From Odiellus spinosus (Eukaryota > Arthropoda > Arachnida > Opiliones > Phalangiidae): a stretch of DNA of 64,000 nt. The stretch's first letter is position 1. Each line of letters starts with the position of its first letter. The notes under the pieces were generated by a model that worked only from the letters and a program-made list of their open reading frames with translations, was not told where the DNA came from and did not search any database. The translations under genes were made by a program, and so were the position numbers. Positions 23,400 through 35,700 of this stretch are shown here, piece after piece. Location: positions 32,601,686 to 32,665,685 of the forward strand of contig OY987226.1 in the NCBI GenBank assembly GCA_963920705.1, written 5' to 3'.

Positions 23400-25040
23400 G
23401 ATTTGTTTTCTGTATCGATTGTTTTTCTGTATCGTATACCTCTGAAGATATAAGGGATTTTTCTCTCGTAAAATAGTATATGCCCGTGGTAACGGGGATC
23501 AGTGTCCGACACTCTATCGTAAAGCTATCAGCGTCGAGCGCTATGCGATCGTGGGAGGGAGACCACCTAAAAGTCATATATATTAAATACATGTTTATTT
23601 TTATATATTGATTGGGACATCACGTCGTGACGTCTGGTGGATAAGAAACGAATGTTTTTTCGATACGATGACGTTTTTCGTCATTTCTGGGACACCGACT
23701 TCAGACTACCAGCACGACTCAAAACACTAGCTACAACCTATACAAGTATAGGGTCTAGCTAAAAACGGCAAAAGGGAAATTAGACCAAAAATATGCGATA
23801 TCAAGGGAAATTCAACGGGGATGACTCAGTATAACGCAATGACTTTAAAAAATCCAAAACCTTGATATAATTAGAAAAAAATATATACATAACAGCCAAT
23901 TGAATATTTTTGGTCGATTTCGGTTGGCTGGCAACAATGCAACACTCTCCGATCTCTCGGAGTCGGAGTCTCTCCCACAGAGTCCCACTCTCTCTCTCAT
24001 TCGATGAGCCGACCTCGTTAACGGAAACGGGGTTAAATTTCTACTAGTGGCGTCTGCTTCGGAGACTCTGTTGCTCTCTATGGTTGGTTTTTTTAAAACA
24101 AAAATATACATAAAACACTACGAAGAACGATGTAACCATAGAGGAATGTTCTATTCAACTATCATTGCATGAAAACTAGAAAATTAATGATATACAAAGC
24201 GTATATTAATACGGTATTTCTAGCATTTATTTATGATGGTGCTAGGTATATTTGAAATTCAACGTATTTGTGAAGGGATTTCAAATTTCGCGCCATTATC
24301 AATATTGACTGAAATGACTGCATTTTATATGTTGTGGCGTTATTTGTATAGAAGACTAATTCATTCTTTTAAATGCCCGCACAATTAACGTCTTCTTACC
24401 CCACCGACTGGCAAAAACGGATTTTTTGCAGCCTAGGAAAATTCTGGTTCAAAAAGGGGAAATTTTCACGTTCTAATAGGGAAATTCCATTTTCGCGATC
24501 TGGCATCACTGTTATAAGTATTGCTTAATACTATGTACGCGCAGCTTAAACTTTCGACTTTAATTTTCACTGTTGAATTATTTATGTTTGAATATTCTAA
24601 TTATCTAATTTTGACTTGAAGTGGTTTGTTAAGGTATTGTCAATTTTTTTTAAATGTCCCTAATCCCGAGAGTATGGACTGAGACTATTCAGCGAAGGAA
24701 AAAAAGATACTAAAGCAGCCTCTTTTGAAACTGCAACCTAATGGTACCCAATTATCTTGTGTCGCTGAGCGTTTAGTTCTCATTTGCTTTACTTTAAATT
24801 ATACTGGACGAGCCAGCTCTTCCTTTTGTTGCATACCAGTTGTGGAAGAATTGGAGAAAATGAGAATTACGAATTTCATGTCAGCCTCACAGACTGCCTT
24901 TAGTGGTTCCTGGCAGCCACAAACCTACAAAAGCTTCAAATTATAATTATGAGACCGTCAATGCCCTGGTGTAAATCGTGTATATAACAACTTCTTTTAT
25001 TGTGAAAATAGTTTCTATCATCACCCAGTTCATTCTTTGA
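23400..25040. other. Intergenic, possible CT/GA-rich segment
   Basis: Contains a GC-richer TCTCTCGGAGTCGGAGTCTC stretch near 23950-24060. Frames 24111-23845 (minus) and 24725-24946 (plus) are not supported as genes. Confidence 0.35.
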
Positions 25041-25069
25041 CTATGTTGTTTGTTGTGCCTAGGAAAATT

Positions 25070-25560
25070 AAAGGGAGGTGGAACGTCGGCCACACATTAT
25101 AACTTGTGTCGTTCACTCAGCTTCTGCTTCCATTTCCATTTCTGTTTCCCCCTAAGGCTGATACTATATTTTCTAGTGCGCATCCTTTTTCGCGCACGCT
25201 ATCTGTGTAACACTCGTGACTCCTTGCTAGAGAAGGAGAGAGCCATGGATTTTTTCAGCAGGGGTGCCAATTTACAGTTGGCAGCGCGTACATATTTATC
25301 CTATCCATTATCCTTATAAAGATATTGAGAGCCTCGCTTTACGCGTGCTGACAATCACTTTTCGTGACCATTTGCCCGCAGCTGGTACACTCTATGTGCT
25401 TCACCTTTATTTGGCATCATGTATAAACCTACTCTTTCCTTTATTTCTAAGAATTGTTTACTTAGAAATGTAGGGAGGGTTACTGAAAGAGGGTCCCCAA
25501 CCTCGTGACAAGATTTTGTCACCCGCGAATAAAAGGATGACCTTGGACCATTACAATCCG
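25070..25560. repeat. Dispersed repeat, copy 1
   Basis: The part 25080-25245 reappears inverted at about 33050-33240 (CTAGAGAAGGAGAGA / AACGTCGGCCACA parts). The part 25270-25560 reappears inverted at about 54080-54370 (GTTTACTTAGAAATGTAGGG, GTCACCCGCGA). One long dispersed family in three places. Confidence 0.75.
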
Positions 25561-25564
25561 TGAG

Positions 25565-26695
25565 AGAGAGGACTAAAACACTCCCCAATCCCACTCTTCC
25601 AAGAAAATCCGAAATTCTAGAGATGCAGCTAAGGCGCCTAAGATATAGCCTGCTGTAATTTGACGCGAGATGATATAAGTATGTCACGCGCAGTTAGCAT
25701 ATTTGGACTCAGAAGCGAGAAAGGAAAACTACGTCATCTTCAGACATTTCTCGGACGGGTTCTGCTATACTGGCCGCTGTTCCATCCCCCTTAATTTTCC
25801 TAGGTTGTGCCTTCCATTAAACTGTCGTGGTACAAAGTCTTTATTATTTTTCTACGTTATGTCGCGTTTAACTGTTTTTGGAGCTGTAATAGCCATTAGG
25901 CTCTAGTTCGTCACTAAACGGAGCAAAAAAAAAAATGGTCAGTAACTTTTAAATGGATAGAATCCGGTTTCTCCAAAAACCGTTTCCAATAACCTATTGA
26001 CGTCTAAGTGACGTAAGAAGTAACTGTGCTCGTTTCTTTGAAGCCAGTTTTTTTGTTGTTCAGTTTTGTGGTAGATCCAATTATGTGGAGAAGATGACAG
26101 ATTGACCCCCCCCCCCCCCTATATTTAACCCCTAGGCACCTTTTCCAAAATATTATGGGAAGTCATGCCATCTTGTCGCATTTATGAAATAGGCGAGGAA
26201 ACTTTTACCCAAACCCATCTATTGTGTGTTGAATTTTTAGTCGATAAGGGTAGTCTTAGGAGGAATAATGTAGGGGTGCTGACAGTGAATATGAAAATAT
26301 TTTTGACAGGAAATGAAAAAAATAGTTACGAAATTGGTTAGATTAGGCAAGGTTAGGTTTTTATATTTCATTTTGATCAAAAATTTTACCTTAGGATTTG
26401 TATATGAAAAATCATATTTGTGATCCGCACACTTATGTTACAACCAAAGTCTATCACTGCATTACGTAAAAGTAAACAACGCGCCGTAGCTTAATACTAC
26501 CAGCAAAGGTAGCTAAAGATTCTGATTCAAGACACTCTAGCTGCCGCAGTCAGTGTAAATAGTGATATCGGAAGTGCCACTCTTTGGAGAAATTCCGTAG
26601 TTGGGAGGGAAGGCAATATAGCCCAGCGTGGGCTGCCTAAATTCTGTCCTTATCCCAGACTCAAATTATCGAGCAGGAGTCCAATTTAGCTCAAA
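25565..26695. other. Intergenic, nothing recognised
   Basis: Holds a C14-type run at 26106-26121. No gene supported; a TPK1 5'UTR exon or promoter may lie here but cannot be placed. Confidence 0.35.
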
Positions 26696-26701
26696 AGATG
26701 T

Positions 26702-26922
26702 TCCTTACAGAATAAAGTTGTCTGATCTGAAGAGGTCTTCAAGAACGCTACAAAAGCCTTGGAGAAGTCAAATAAGACTTCTTGATATAATGGAAGACTT
26801 CTCCGAGACCTCTTAAGACTACATAAGACACCCGAAACACTTCCCCAAGACCTCTTAAGACTACATAAGACAACCGAGAGACTTCCCCAAGACCTCTTAA
26901 GATTAACATTTTTTGTAAGGAA
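26702..26922. mobile_element. CCCTTACGG MITE, decayed copy upstream of TPK1
   Basis: About 220 bp with degraded ends (CCTTACAGAATAAAG and TTTTTGTAAGG) and three subrepeat units. Confidence 0.78.
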
Positions 26923-27227
26923 GGCCGTAACCCCCCTTGAAAAAAATGTTTTGTATTTATCGTTTGTTGGCCATATCTCGGTCAAATTAATTAAAGACCT
27001 CTCGGAGCCCTAATAGGTGACATTTTTTTCAAAACCCTTGCTCAAAAAGACATTTTTTACGTGCGTTTTAAAATTAGAAAATTATTTTTTTCTATCATTT
27101 ATAACAAACTGCTTTCAAATCCTTCTTAATATTTAAAATATTCAAAAATTTGTCACGGGGGAAAAATCCATTATACCTCGTCAATTTGTTCTAAAAACGC
27201 ATTTAATAATTTGCCTGTTTTTATTAG

Positions 27228-27301
27228 GAAAATGAATATTACTCCTGAGTGTATTGAGTGGCATCCATCAAAGATTCACGAGGTTAATTGTGAAGCCGGA
27301 G
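27228..27301 (+). CDS. TPK1: TPK1 exon with start codon
   Basis: ATG at 27232 lies four bases after an acceptor-like pyrimidine tract and AG (27226-27227), so a 5'UTR exon probably lies upstream. It encodes MNITPECIEWHPSKIHEVNC and a few more residues. The next exon starts in phase 1, so the donor must fall after the first base of a codon: either 27301 (GGAG before GTTGGT) or 27331 (ACA before GTAGGG). The first gives a length nearer the human N-terminus; the second adds ten residues. The open frame runs on to 27576, which I take as intron read-through. Confidence 0.75.
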
Positions 27302-30300
27302 GTTGGTATAGTTTCATTGTAAAGGTTTACAGTAGGGATCGTCAAACAGTCATGATTGAGAGCGATCGCAAAGGGGATCATGTTTTACGCGTAAAATCAA
27401 TGTTTAGGATTAAGAACATTGTTTTGGTGTGGGGATTCTTCCTCCCGTCGCTACCACAGTTAATAACTCCGTCCTTGAATAGGCAGACTATCCATGAGCT
27501 CCACTCGTGTAAAAATAGTTTTGATTTTAAAATAGCAAAATGGAGATTAATTAACTTGAAATCTGTAGAAAAATAAGGTCAAATTGGTTATGAAAATAAT
27601 ATTTTTGAGGATTTTCCTCTAGCTAAGACTTGCTTGATCAGATCATCTAAAAGAGTTTTTATTTATTTATTGCTATTATTAATACATGTCAGAAAGGACT
27701 ATCCCTTGCGGAAAAAAGTTAGTCTGATCTGAAGAGGTCTTCAAGAACGCTACAAAAGTCTTGAGGAAGTCTTTGAGACCTCCCCAAGACTTCTTGATGT
27801 AATAGAAGACTTCCCCAAGACCTCTTAAGACTACATAAGACACCCGAAAGACGTCGCCAAGACCTCTTAAGACTACATAAGACATCCGAAAGACTTCCCC
27901 AAGACCTCTTAAGACTAACTTTTTTTCGTAAGTCGATTGTGAGTAAAATTGTAATCTCAAAGTCGATGGCCATGAAATCCTGAAGTCAATCGCCATTGCA
28001 ATAAGTCTGGCGACCCTGCTTTACAGTTATATAATGATAGCGATATGTTTATGGATATCTTTATATTTGTAGGGTTTGCGGTACTCGTATTAAACCATCC
28101 TATCCAAGGCCGAATTAATGACTTGTCAACTTATCAATGGAAGAATGGTAGGTAAAATTGTAGTGGCCATTTTGGTCAATATTAGAAAGAATACAATTCA
28201 GTTATGAAAGTTCGCTTAAACAAAATTGAAATATAAAAAGACTCCATATCTATGATGGTAAAATTACCAATGGGCTGACAAGTGGCGTAAGAACTACAAC
28301 CACTTTAAGCGAGTATCTTTGATTTGTACATCCCATTTGTCGCATAGAAGGCGATGTAGACTGTACCAATAGCTAGACTGTGGATTATTTTCATGTGGCA
28401 ACCTGTGTCGCAAATTTTAAGCCCTGAAATAAATGATGTGAGAATATATATACAGTTGTAAAATTTTGTTCCATGGTTTTCAATAACTTGAAAAAATATT
28501 GTGTTAAAATAATCTCTACTTCTTGGAGAATTATAATTAAATTTCTCATGAGCTTTTGAATGCCAGCCCAAAAGATGTGACAGTCAAATGAATAAGCTAA
28601 AATTGGGGGTATGTACCAATAGATGTTTTATAAAGTAACATATACAATAATGTAGAAACAGATAAAATAGCCGTTAAAAAGCACCCGTTTATATTGAAAG
28701 TTTAGCGTTTTTTCAAGGTTGGTTCAAAGTATAGCATTTTCTTTACGTTTGCCAACCTCGAAACTAACAAAAATAGCCGTTAAATAGAACCCGTTTCTAC
28801 GGAAGATGTTAGCATTTTTCAAGGTTGGGACATAGTCAGACTTTATGGAATCGTCTATTCAAGCTTTTGGGCGTAACCTCGTCCTGTTTGTGGTGCTCAC
28901 ATCAGGTTCCAAAAATTGCCACCAGGGTAAAAGACAGTAAAAAATGTTTAACTGTCACTGGATAATTTTCATAGCGTTATGGAAAATCAATAAAATTATC
29001 TGACTGGTGGTAACGTTTAAAGTTTTGGGCAAAGTAAGGTTTTTAAAAGTTATTAATGGCAAGTGCTCATTGAAATTATTTAGATGAGAGGGCGGGGGCG
29101 GTCATTTCGTATGGTTTCGCCTAGGCATGCAACACTCGTTTCTATGCTTAAAAAACTAGGATTCCCAGATTTTAAGATGAAAATAAAAATAATTGAATTT
29201 TTGGCGAAATTTAGAGTAAACCCCCAGGATTTTTAGGACGTCAGAGAAAAAAAAAATATGCTCTTGCGAAAATACCAATATCTTACTGGCGCTTCGGTTG
29301 ATTCTTTGAAATTTACTCATGTTTATAGAGTAAAAGGTGAGAAATCCGATGGTCATCTCGAAAATGGTCTACCTCTTTTAGTTTTTTGCTTTTTATTTGT
29401 TTTTTTTAATTTCGCAGGGGGTCCAACAATGGGACGTGTAACGTCATGTGGCCCAACTTTTAAAAATTTTATTTTCACTTTATTCAAGACCCCGAGGTCA
29501 CATCTTTCACCTAGTATATGTTGGGTTCTTGGTATTTGTTTCGTATTTAACCGGTAATCAAAAACAAAAGTTTCAAATTTTTGGAATTTTTATATTTATA
29601 TTATGTTTTATTATACACAGGGTGTTTCGAAAATAGTGGTAGGACCGAGCTACAGTGGGTTCTATGGGCCATTTTAAGATGTAGGACATTTTGTTCCGTT
29701 TAAGAATTATGAAATTTATCATGTGAGGATGACCCGTATACTCAATGGTAAAATAAATTTTTATCAAGCCCGTGCTTTTAAACGTATTTTATCATTGAGT
29801 ATACGTTTATTAATGTACATTAAGGGATCATCCACGCATGATTCATTTTGTAACTCTTAAACCGCCCCCCGTACGACAAACTTCATAGATCATTTTTGTC
29901 TTAAAATGGCCCATAGAACCCACTGGACCTCGATCCTACCGCCATTTTTGAAACACCCTGTACATAATATGAATATAAAAATTTGATTACCAGTTAGATA
30001 CGAAACAAATACCAAGAACCAAACATATACTAGGTGAAAGATGTGACTTCAGGGTCTTGAATAAAGCGAAAATAAAAATTTTAAAAGTTGGGCCACATGA
30101 CGTCACACGTCACAGTGTAGGACCCCCCCCCCCCACGCGAACTTTTAAAAAATTAAAAACCAAAAAACTAAAAGAGGTAGACCATTTTTGAGATGACCAT
30201 CGGATTTCTCGCCTTTTACTCTATAAACATGAGTAAATTCCAAAGAATCAACCGAAGCGCCAGTAAGATATTGGTATTTTCGCAAGAGCATATTTTTTTT

Positions 30301-32735
30301 TCTCTGGCGTTCTAAAAATCTTGGGGGTTTACTCTAAATTTCGCCTAAAAATTCAATTATTTTTATTTTCATCTTAAAATCTGGGATTAATAGTTTTTTA
30401 AGCATAGAAACAAGTGTACCAAATCTCATTCAGATCTGCCGACCCATGGTTGCATGCCTAGGTGAAACCATATGGTGGTTATAACTAAATAAAAAATAAA
30501 AAATGTTGTTTCACCTAGGAATGCCACCATGGGTTGGCATTTAAATTTTTACACACGTGTTGGTGTGCTTAAAAAACTACAATTTCCAGATTTTCACGTG
30601 AAAATAATAAAAATCTAATTTTTGGCAAGGTTGAGTGAGCCACCACGGTTTCAATATTGTCCTCGAAATATTTTTCAGCGCTGACAAAATAACCACTCGT
30701 TTGTTTTTAGAGTTATTCTCTAAACATTTTCCATATTTATGTATTAAAATACGAGGAATCTGATCGTCAAAAAATGTCTATATCCCATACGAAAAAAAGT
30801 TAGTCTTAAGAGGTCTTCGGGAAGTCTTTCGGATGTCTTACGTTGTCTTAAGAGGTCTTGGGGAAGTCTTCCATTATGTCAAGAATTCTTGGTGAGGTCT
30901 TAAAGACCTCCCCAAGAACTTTGCAGTGTTCTCAAAGACCTCTTCACATTAGACAAACTTTTTTCGGTAAGGGATCTTTCTTAATATTAGTCATAAATAT
31001 AAATTTAGCAGGGGGTCCCGCACCATGGCCCATCTTTATTTCTTTTTACTTTACCATTTTTCTAGAATTTATTAATTTATTCACGGTGATAAAGTTATTT
31101 ATAAATTCGAAATAATTGATATTTTTAGGCTAAAGAAACTGGATTAGACCAAACAATATTTTGTGGGGGAAAATTTTTTTATCTTCTTTCTTTGTCCATT
31201 GAAGAGAAAAAGGCTTTTCCAAATATCTCATAAAAAATCTCTTCGACTTAAGCCACACACCATACTGCGGCAACATATTGTCCTACAGAAATCTCATCAA
31301 ATGAGATCTGTATGAATTTTTGGAGCTGAAGGAACCACTTAAGTGCTCTTTTAGAAACAGATTGAAAAGGGACTAGTACGTTCAAAAGCTTACATCCACA
31401 GTGCCATAAGTAATGTGAACCAACTATTTGGCTTGAGGTAAAAAGAAAGCACACGAACAGACGAACAACACCCTTTTCTATATAATCATCTGCTAGTTTA
31501 ATCTAGGAAGAACACGCACAAAAAAAAAATTATATCCGAAAATAGAGCTATAATGTGAAGTACTTCAACGCATAAATCTTCGTGGTGAATTTGTATTAAC
31601 AACTCCTATCTTTATTTTAAGATGGCATAAAATTACAGATACAAAGTTAGGTTTAGAATGGTGACTATATGCAATGAAGTTAAATAAACCCTTTTACCTA
31701 GACATGGTAAATAAATTTTTGTTCGTACTTAGTCCATGAGGTAATAGCTCAAAATTGTGCATTAAAGTAGAAATTCTAGGGACCAAGGGCATAGCAATTT
31801 TACATAAAAATGTGAAAGAAGGATATTCCTCAATTAATTTATCTTCTTAACATCCTGATTACCAATTTCCCTTGAAAATCATATAGAATTTGAGGTGTAT
31901 TTTCGCGAAGATTGTTCAAAAAACTATTAAAAATGTTTACACATGTACCTTATAAAAGTTTGCCCAAACAGTAAAATACATACATTGGCGTGTTTTAAGT
32001 ATTTGGAAATCGTCATATGACTGTCAATGAGTTAAGTATTTACTGAATGTAGTTAATTTATATTCGTGTTTGCAGCACATACAAAGCTAGTCTACCAGTT
32101 TTAATGTTTTTACCTCAGATTATGTGGATTCATTTCATAAAAGTGCTGATTGTGCTCTTGGTGGCTCCAACTTCTCTAGCCAATATGGAAACAACTTCAA
32201 GTCAATTGTATAATCACGAATGAATAACCATCTCTGAATTTAAAAGTTGCCAGACTCTTGGTAGATTTAATCATTTAAGTTTGGGTGTTTAATGGCCTTA
32301 CGTGTGGTACCACTTAGAAGTCTAAATAAGAACCCAATCTCACTGGTTATATTGAAATATGAGATTCTTGCAGGAAGGGGCTTTGATTATAAAAAAAAAT
32401 ACTGCTGTGAGACGAGCTGCCCAAACTCTTTTACACTCAACTACATTACTCCCTAAGTGATACTCCCTCATCCCAGGAATTCATCCTTGGTCCGTCTAAG
32501 CAAAGAGCGAGGGATTTACTCGCTCTCTCTAGGCCTAGTATTCGATTGGTCAGTGGTCTATTAACTGGACACTGTCAACTCAACAGGCACCTCCACCTGA
32601 TTGGTATTGGGGACGATCCGCTCTGCAGGGCTTGCCTTACTGAGGAGGAGACTAGAGACGACTCGGGCCCACCATTTTAAAGACCCGACCCGAAAAAAAA
32701 TATAAAAAAAAACCCGACCCGGCCTGACCCGAAAA

Positions 32736-32767
<32 letters not shown>

Positions 32768-35700
32768 CGACCCGGCCCGACCCGAAAAAAATAAAAAAAA
32801 AAAAACCCGACCCGAAAAAAATAAAAAAAAAAAAAACCCGACCCGAAAAAAATTAAAAAAAAAAAACCCCAGCCCGACCCGAAAAACTGCGCTGACTAGT
32901 CCGTGAAAAGTCTGAAGATGACATAGTTTCCTCTCTCACTTCTGTAACCAAAGATGCTAAGTTGCTAACCGTTTTTTTGGTGCGCACTCACGTGACATAC
33001 TTACATCATCTAACCTAATTAGACTCTTAGCTTAAATGTTTTAGTCTGCTCTCTCCTTCTCTAGCAAGGAGTCACGTAGCATGCGCGAAAAATGATGCGC
33101 ATTAGAAAATATATTAACAGCCAAGCGCGAAAAATAGGGGGAACCAATTCCCCCTATTTTTCGCGCTTGGCAGTTAATATATAAACGCAGAAGCTGAGTT
33201 TGAACGACACGCGTTATAACGTGTGGCCGTCATTCTATCCCCCCTTAATATTCCCTGGCGACGCCAAGGAGGAAAATGAGAACTGCACTCACAGGTCACG
33301 GCAGATATCACACTGTGGGAGCGTGGGGTAGGGGATGGGATGGTTTACAAGCCGTAATTCCCACGAAGTAAGACTTTTTCCTGCGACGTGCGCCCAAGAG
33401 CTAGGGCTAGAGGTATATGTAGAATTGTAGATACAAGGCTACTAGCTAAATGGTATTTAGAGATTAGACTAGAGTCGAGCTATTTCATAAATATGTCTCG
33501 CGAGTCGCGACTCTCGCCTAAAGAAATCGCTTCAATTTTTACTCTCACGAAAATCAAGCTGAAGTATGAGAGCCTGCCCGTGAAAAATATAGCTGACTAG
33601 ACCCAACCCGAATATTTTAAGGCAAAGAAAAAACCCGACCCGAATATTTTAAGGCGAAGAAAAAAACCCGACCCGAATATTTTAAGCTGAAGAAAAAACC
33701 CGACCCGAATATTTTAAGCTGAAGAAAAAACCCGACCCGAATATTTTAAGCCGAAGAAAAAACCCGACCCGAATATTTTAAGGGGAAGATAAAACCCGAC
33801 CCGAATATTTTAAGGGGAAGAAAAAACCCGACCCGAATATTTTAAGGGGAAGAAAAAACCCGACCTGAATATTTTAAGGGGAAGAAAAAAACCGACCCGG
33901 CCTGGGCCCGATTGAAAATGAGCCCGACCCGACATGAATTTCACGAAATAAAAGCCCGACCCGACCCGGAATATTTTTTTAATTTTGTGCCCGACCCGAC
34001 CCGAAACGGGTTCGGGTCGGGTAGGGTCGAAAAAACCCGATTTAATCGGGGGCCCGACTCGTCTCTAGAGGAAGCCTCCCATGTTCTGTGTAGTTGTGGT
34101 AACTACTCGGCACTGAGATTTGAGCATGTCGGTATGCGACAAATGGAAACCCATGAGATTTCTGACATCTCGGTGAAGCAAATACTTCGCTTCATCACAG
34201 AAAGCAGACTTTTTAAGTCTTAAATTGTCTGGGGTTGTACAATAGACTACTAGTCGAAGTGCTTGGCCGGATTTATCGGGTCACCCCTCTCTTAATAATA
34301 ATAACAATAATAATAGATACTCCCTCCAAAATTTGTGTTTTGCTCAAATTTAGGGTTTAGCCTGAAGTTAGCGCCACCTACAAGAAAATTTTTAAGTTAA
34401 TTTTCTTGTCCAAAATTCAAGTATGGTGGCGGCGGATATTTTCCGTTCGATTTTTATAAAATCACCAAGAAAACTCTCCCAATGTTAACTGTGTCCAATT
34501 TAGATATATCTTTTTATAAATAGAACTTTGCTTGTATTTCAAGCTACTTTACTTTCCATAACTTTGATTGGTCTAAAAGATACGAGACGCTTTTCAAAGT
34601 CAGTCGACGCGGCTAATTCCGTCCAGAAGTGTGTCCCTTACCGAAAAAAGTCTGATCTGAAAAGGTTCTCAAGAACACTACAAAAGTCTTGGGGAAGTCT
34701 TTACGACTTCTCCAAGGCTTCTTGACACAATGAAAGACTTCCTCAAGACCTCTGAAGACTTCATAAGAATTCCCCAAGACCTCTTAAGACTAACCTTTTT
34801 TGGTAAGGGGTAATTCCGTCCAGCCTGAGTCTAATCGCCGGACAGTGGCGGGTAATGCCCGTCCACCCGTAGTTAATCACAGAATTATGAGTACAATATT
34901 CTTTGTACCCAAAATTTTCAACTATCTGCTCTAAATGGTTAAAAACAACCATTGTGAAAGTTAAAAGCTACCAAAATTCATTACAAAACCAACTATAAAA
35001 AATTCAGCTTTAAATATAAAATACGTTATATTTTTCTCAGTTTCAAAGGCGGCTAAAACACCCACACGGGCATCTTCCATTTTTATGCAGTCAAAAACCG
35101 CGCAAGATTATGTTCTAAGCCTTTTTTCTAAGTGTTGTTATGAAACACTACCACCCACTATACTGAATTCGCGTTAAAAATACTTCCAGCTCTGAAAGAC
35201 TGCGGAAAAAGCCGGAAAACCGGCTGTCTGCGTTGAAATTCTTGAATTGTCTTACCTCTTCTTCCTCTGTGATTGACACCTCAGTTGAAGAGTCGGTTTC
35301 CCAAATAATACGAGGCATATCTTGTGACGATATTAGCTTTTATTATCTTCTAGTAGATCAATATTCGAAAACAAACTGGGATGTATTTTAACATGAATTG
35401 TTTTTAAATTGGACTTAGTTCCCGTAGAAGGTATCTCTTTTCGTTTATCAACTAAACTGTTTATGCCAGGCTTTGACATACGATGAACAAAGGGAAAAAT
35501 TATCAATCATTCAGGGTTCGCAATTTTTGAGTCCTGAAACTTAGGAGCGCTTGAGAGCAGCTGATTAAAAATTTCACACGTGTTTCTTTTGTATAAGGGG
35601 GAGGGGGTCAGAGGCAACGGTCGCCGAGATTGGTTCTTCTGTTTTTTATGTATGTATATTTACTACGGTAGTATCTTGAAGGGGAGGACATATTATTTTT

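Larger units (their letters stand above)
32652..34068. mobile_element. 1.4-kb insertion with CTAGAGACGA ends and cccgaccc arrays
   Basis: Ends CTAGAGACGACTCGGGCCC and GGGCCCGACTCGTCTCTAG, an imperfect inverted repeat. Inside: an A-rich CCCGACCCGAAAAAA array (32680-32890), a dispersed-repeat segment (about 33050-33240), a perfect hairpin (33120-33171) and a second array (33603-33905). It cuts an I-like retroelement. Target duplication not resolved (AGGA shared). Confidence 0.8.
32460..34320 (+). mobile_element. 3' end of an I-like non-LTR element, split by an insertion
   Basis: 32460-32650 and 34070-34320 together match the 3' end of the element at 45960-46347: terminal CxxC zinc-knuckle region of the polyprotein, then 3'UTR and an (AAT)n tail. 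The split falls at ACTGAGGAGGA, which is uninterrupted at 46121-46132. Confidence 0.88.

Noticed and set aside
27679-27996. Two overlapping minus-strand ORFs after TPK1 exon 1
   Set aside because: Translations are of the CCCTTACGG MITE subrepeats.
29156-29767. Several ORFs near 29.2-29.8 kb
   Set aside because: Mirror images in the arms of a palindromic foldback; same words appear inverted at 30.2-30.4 kb.
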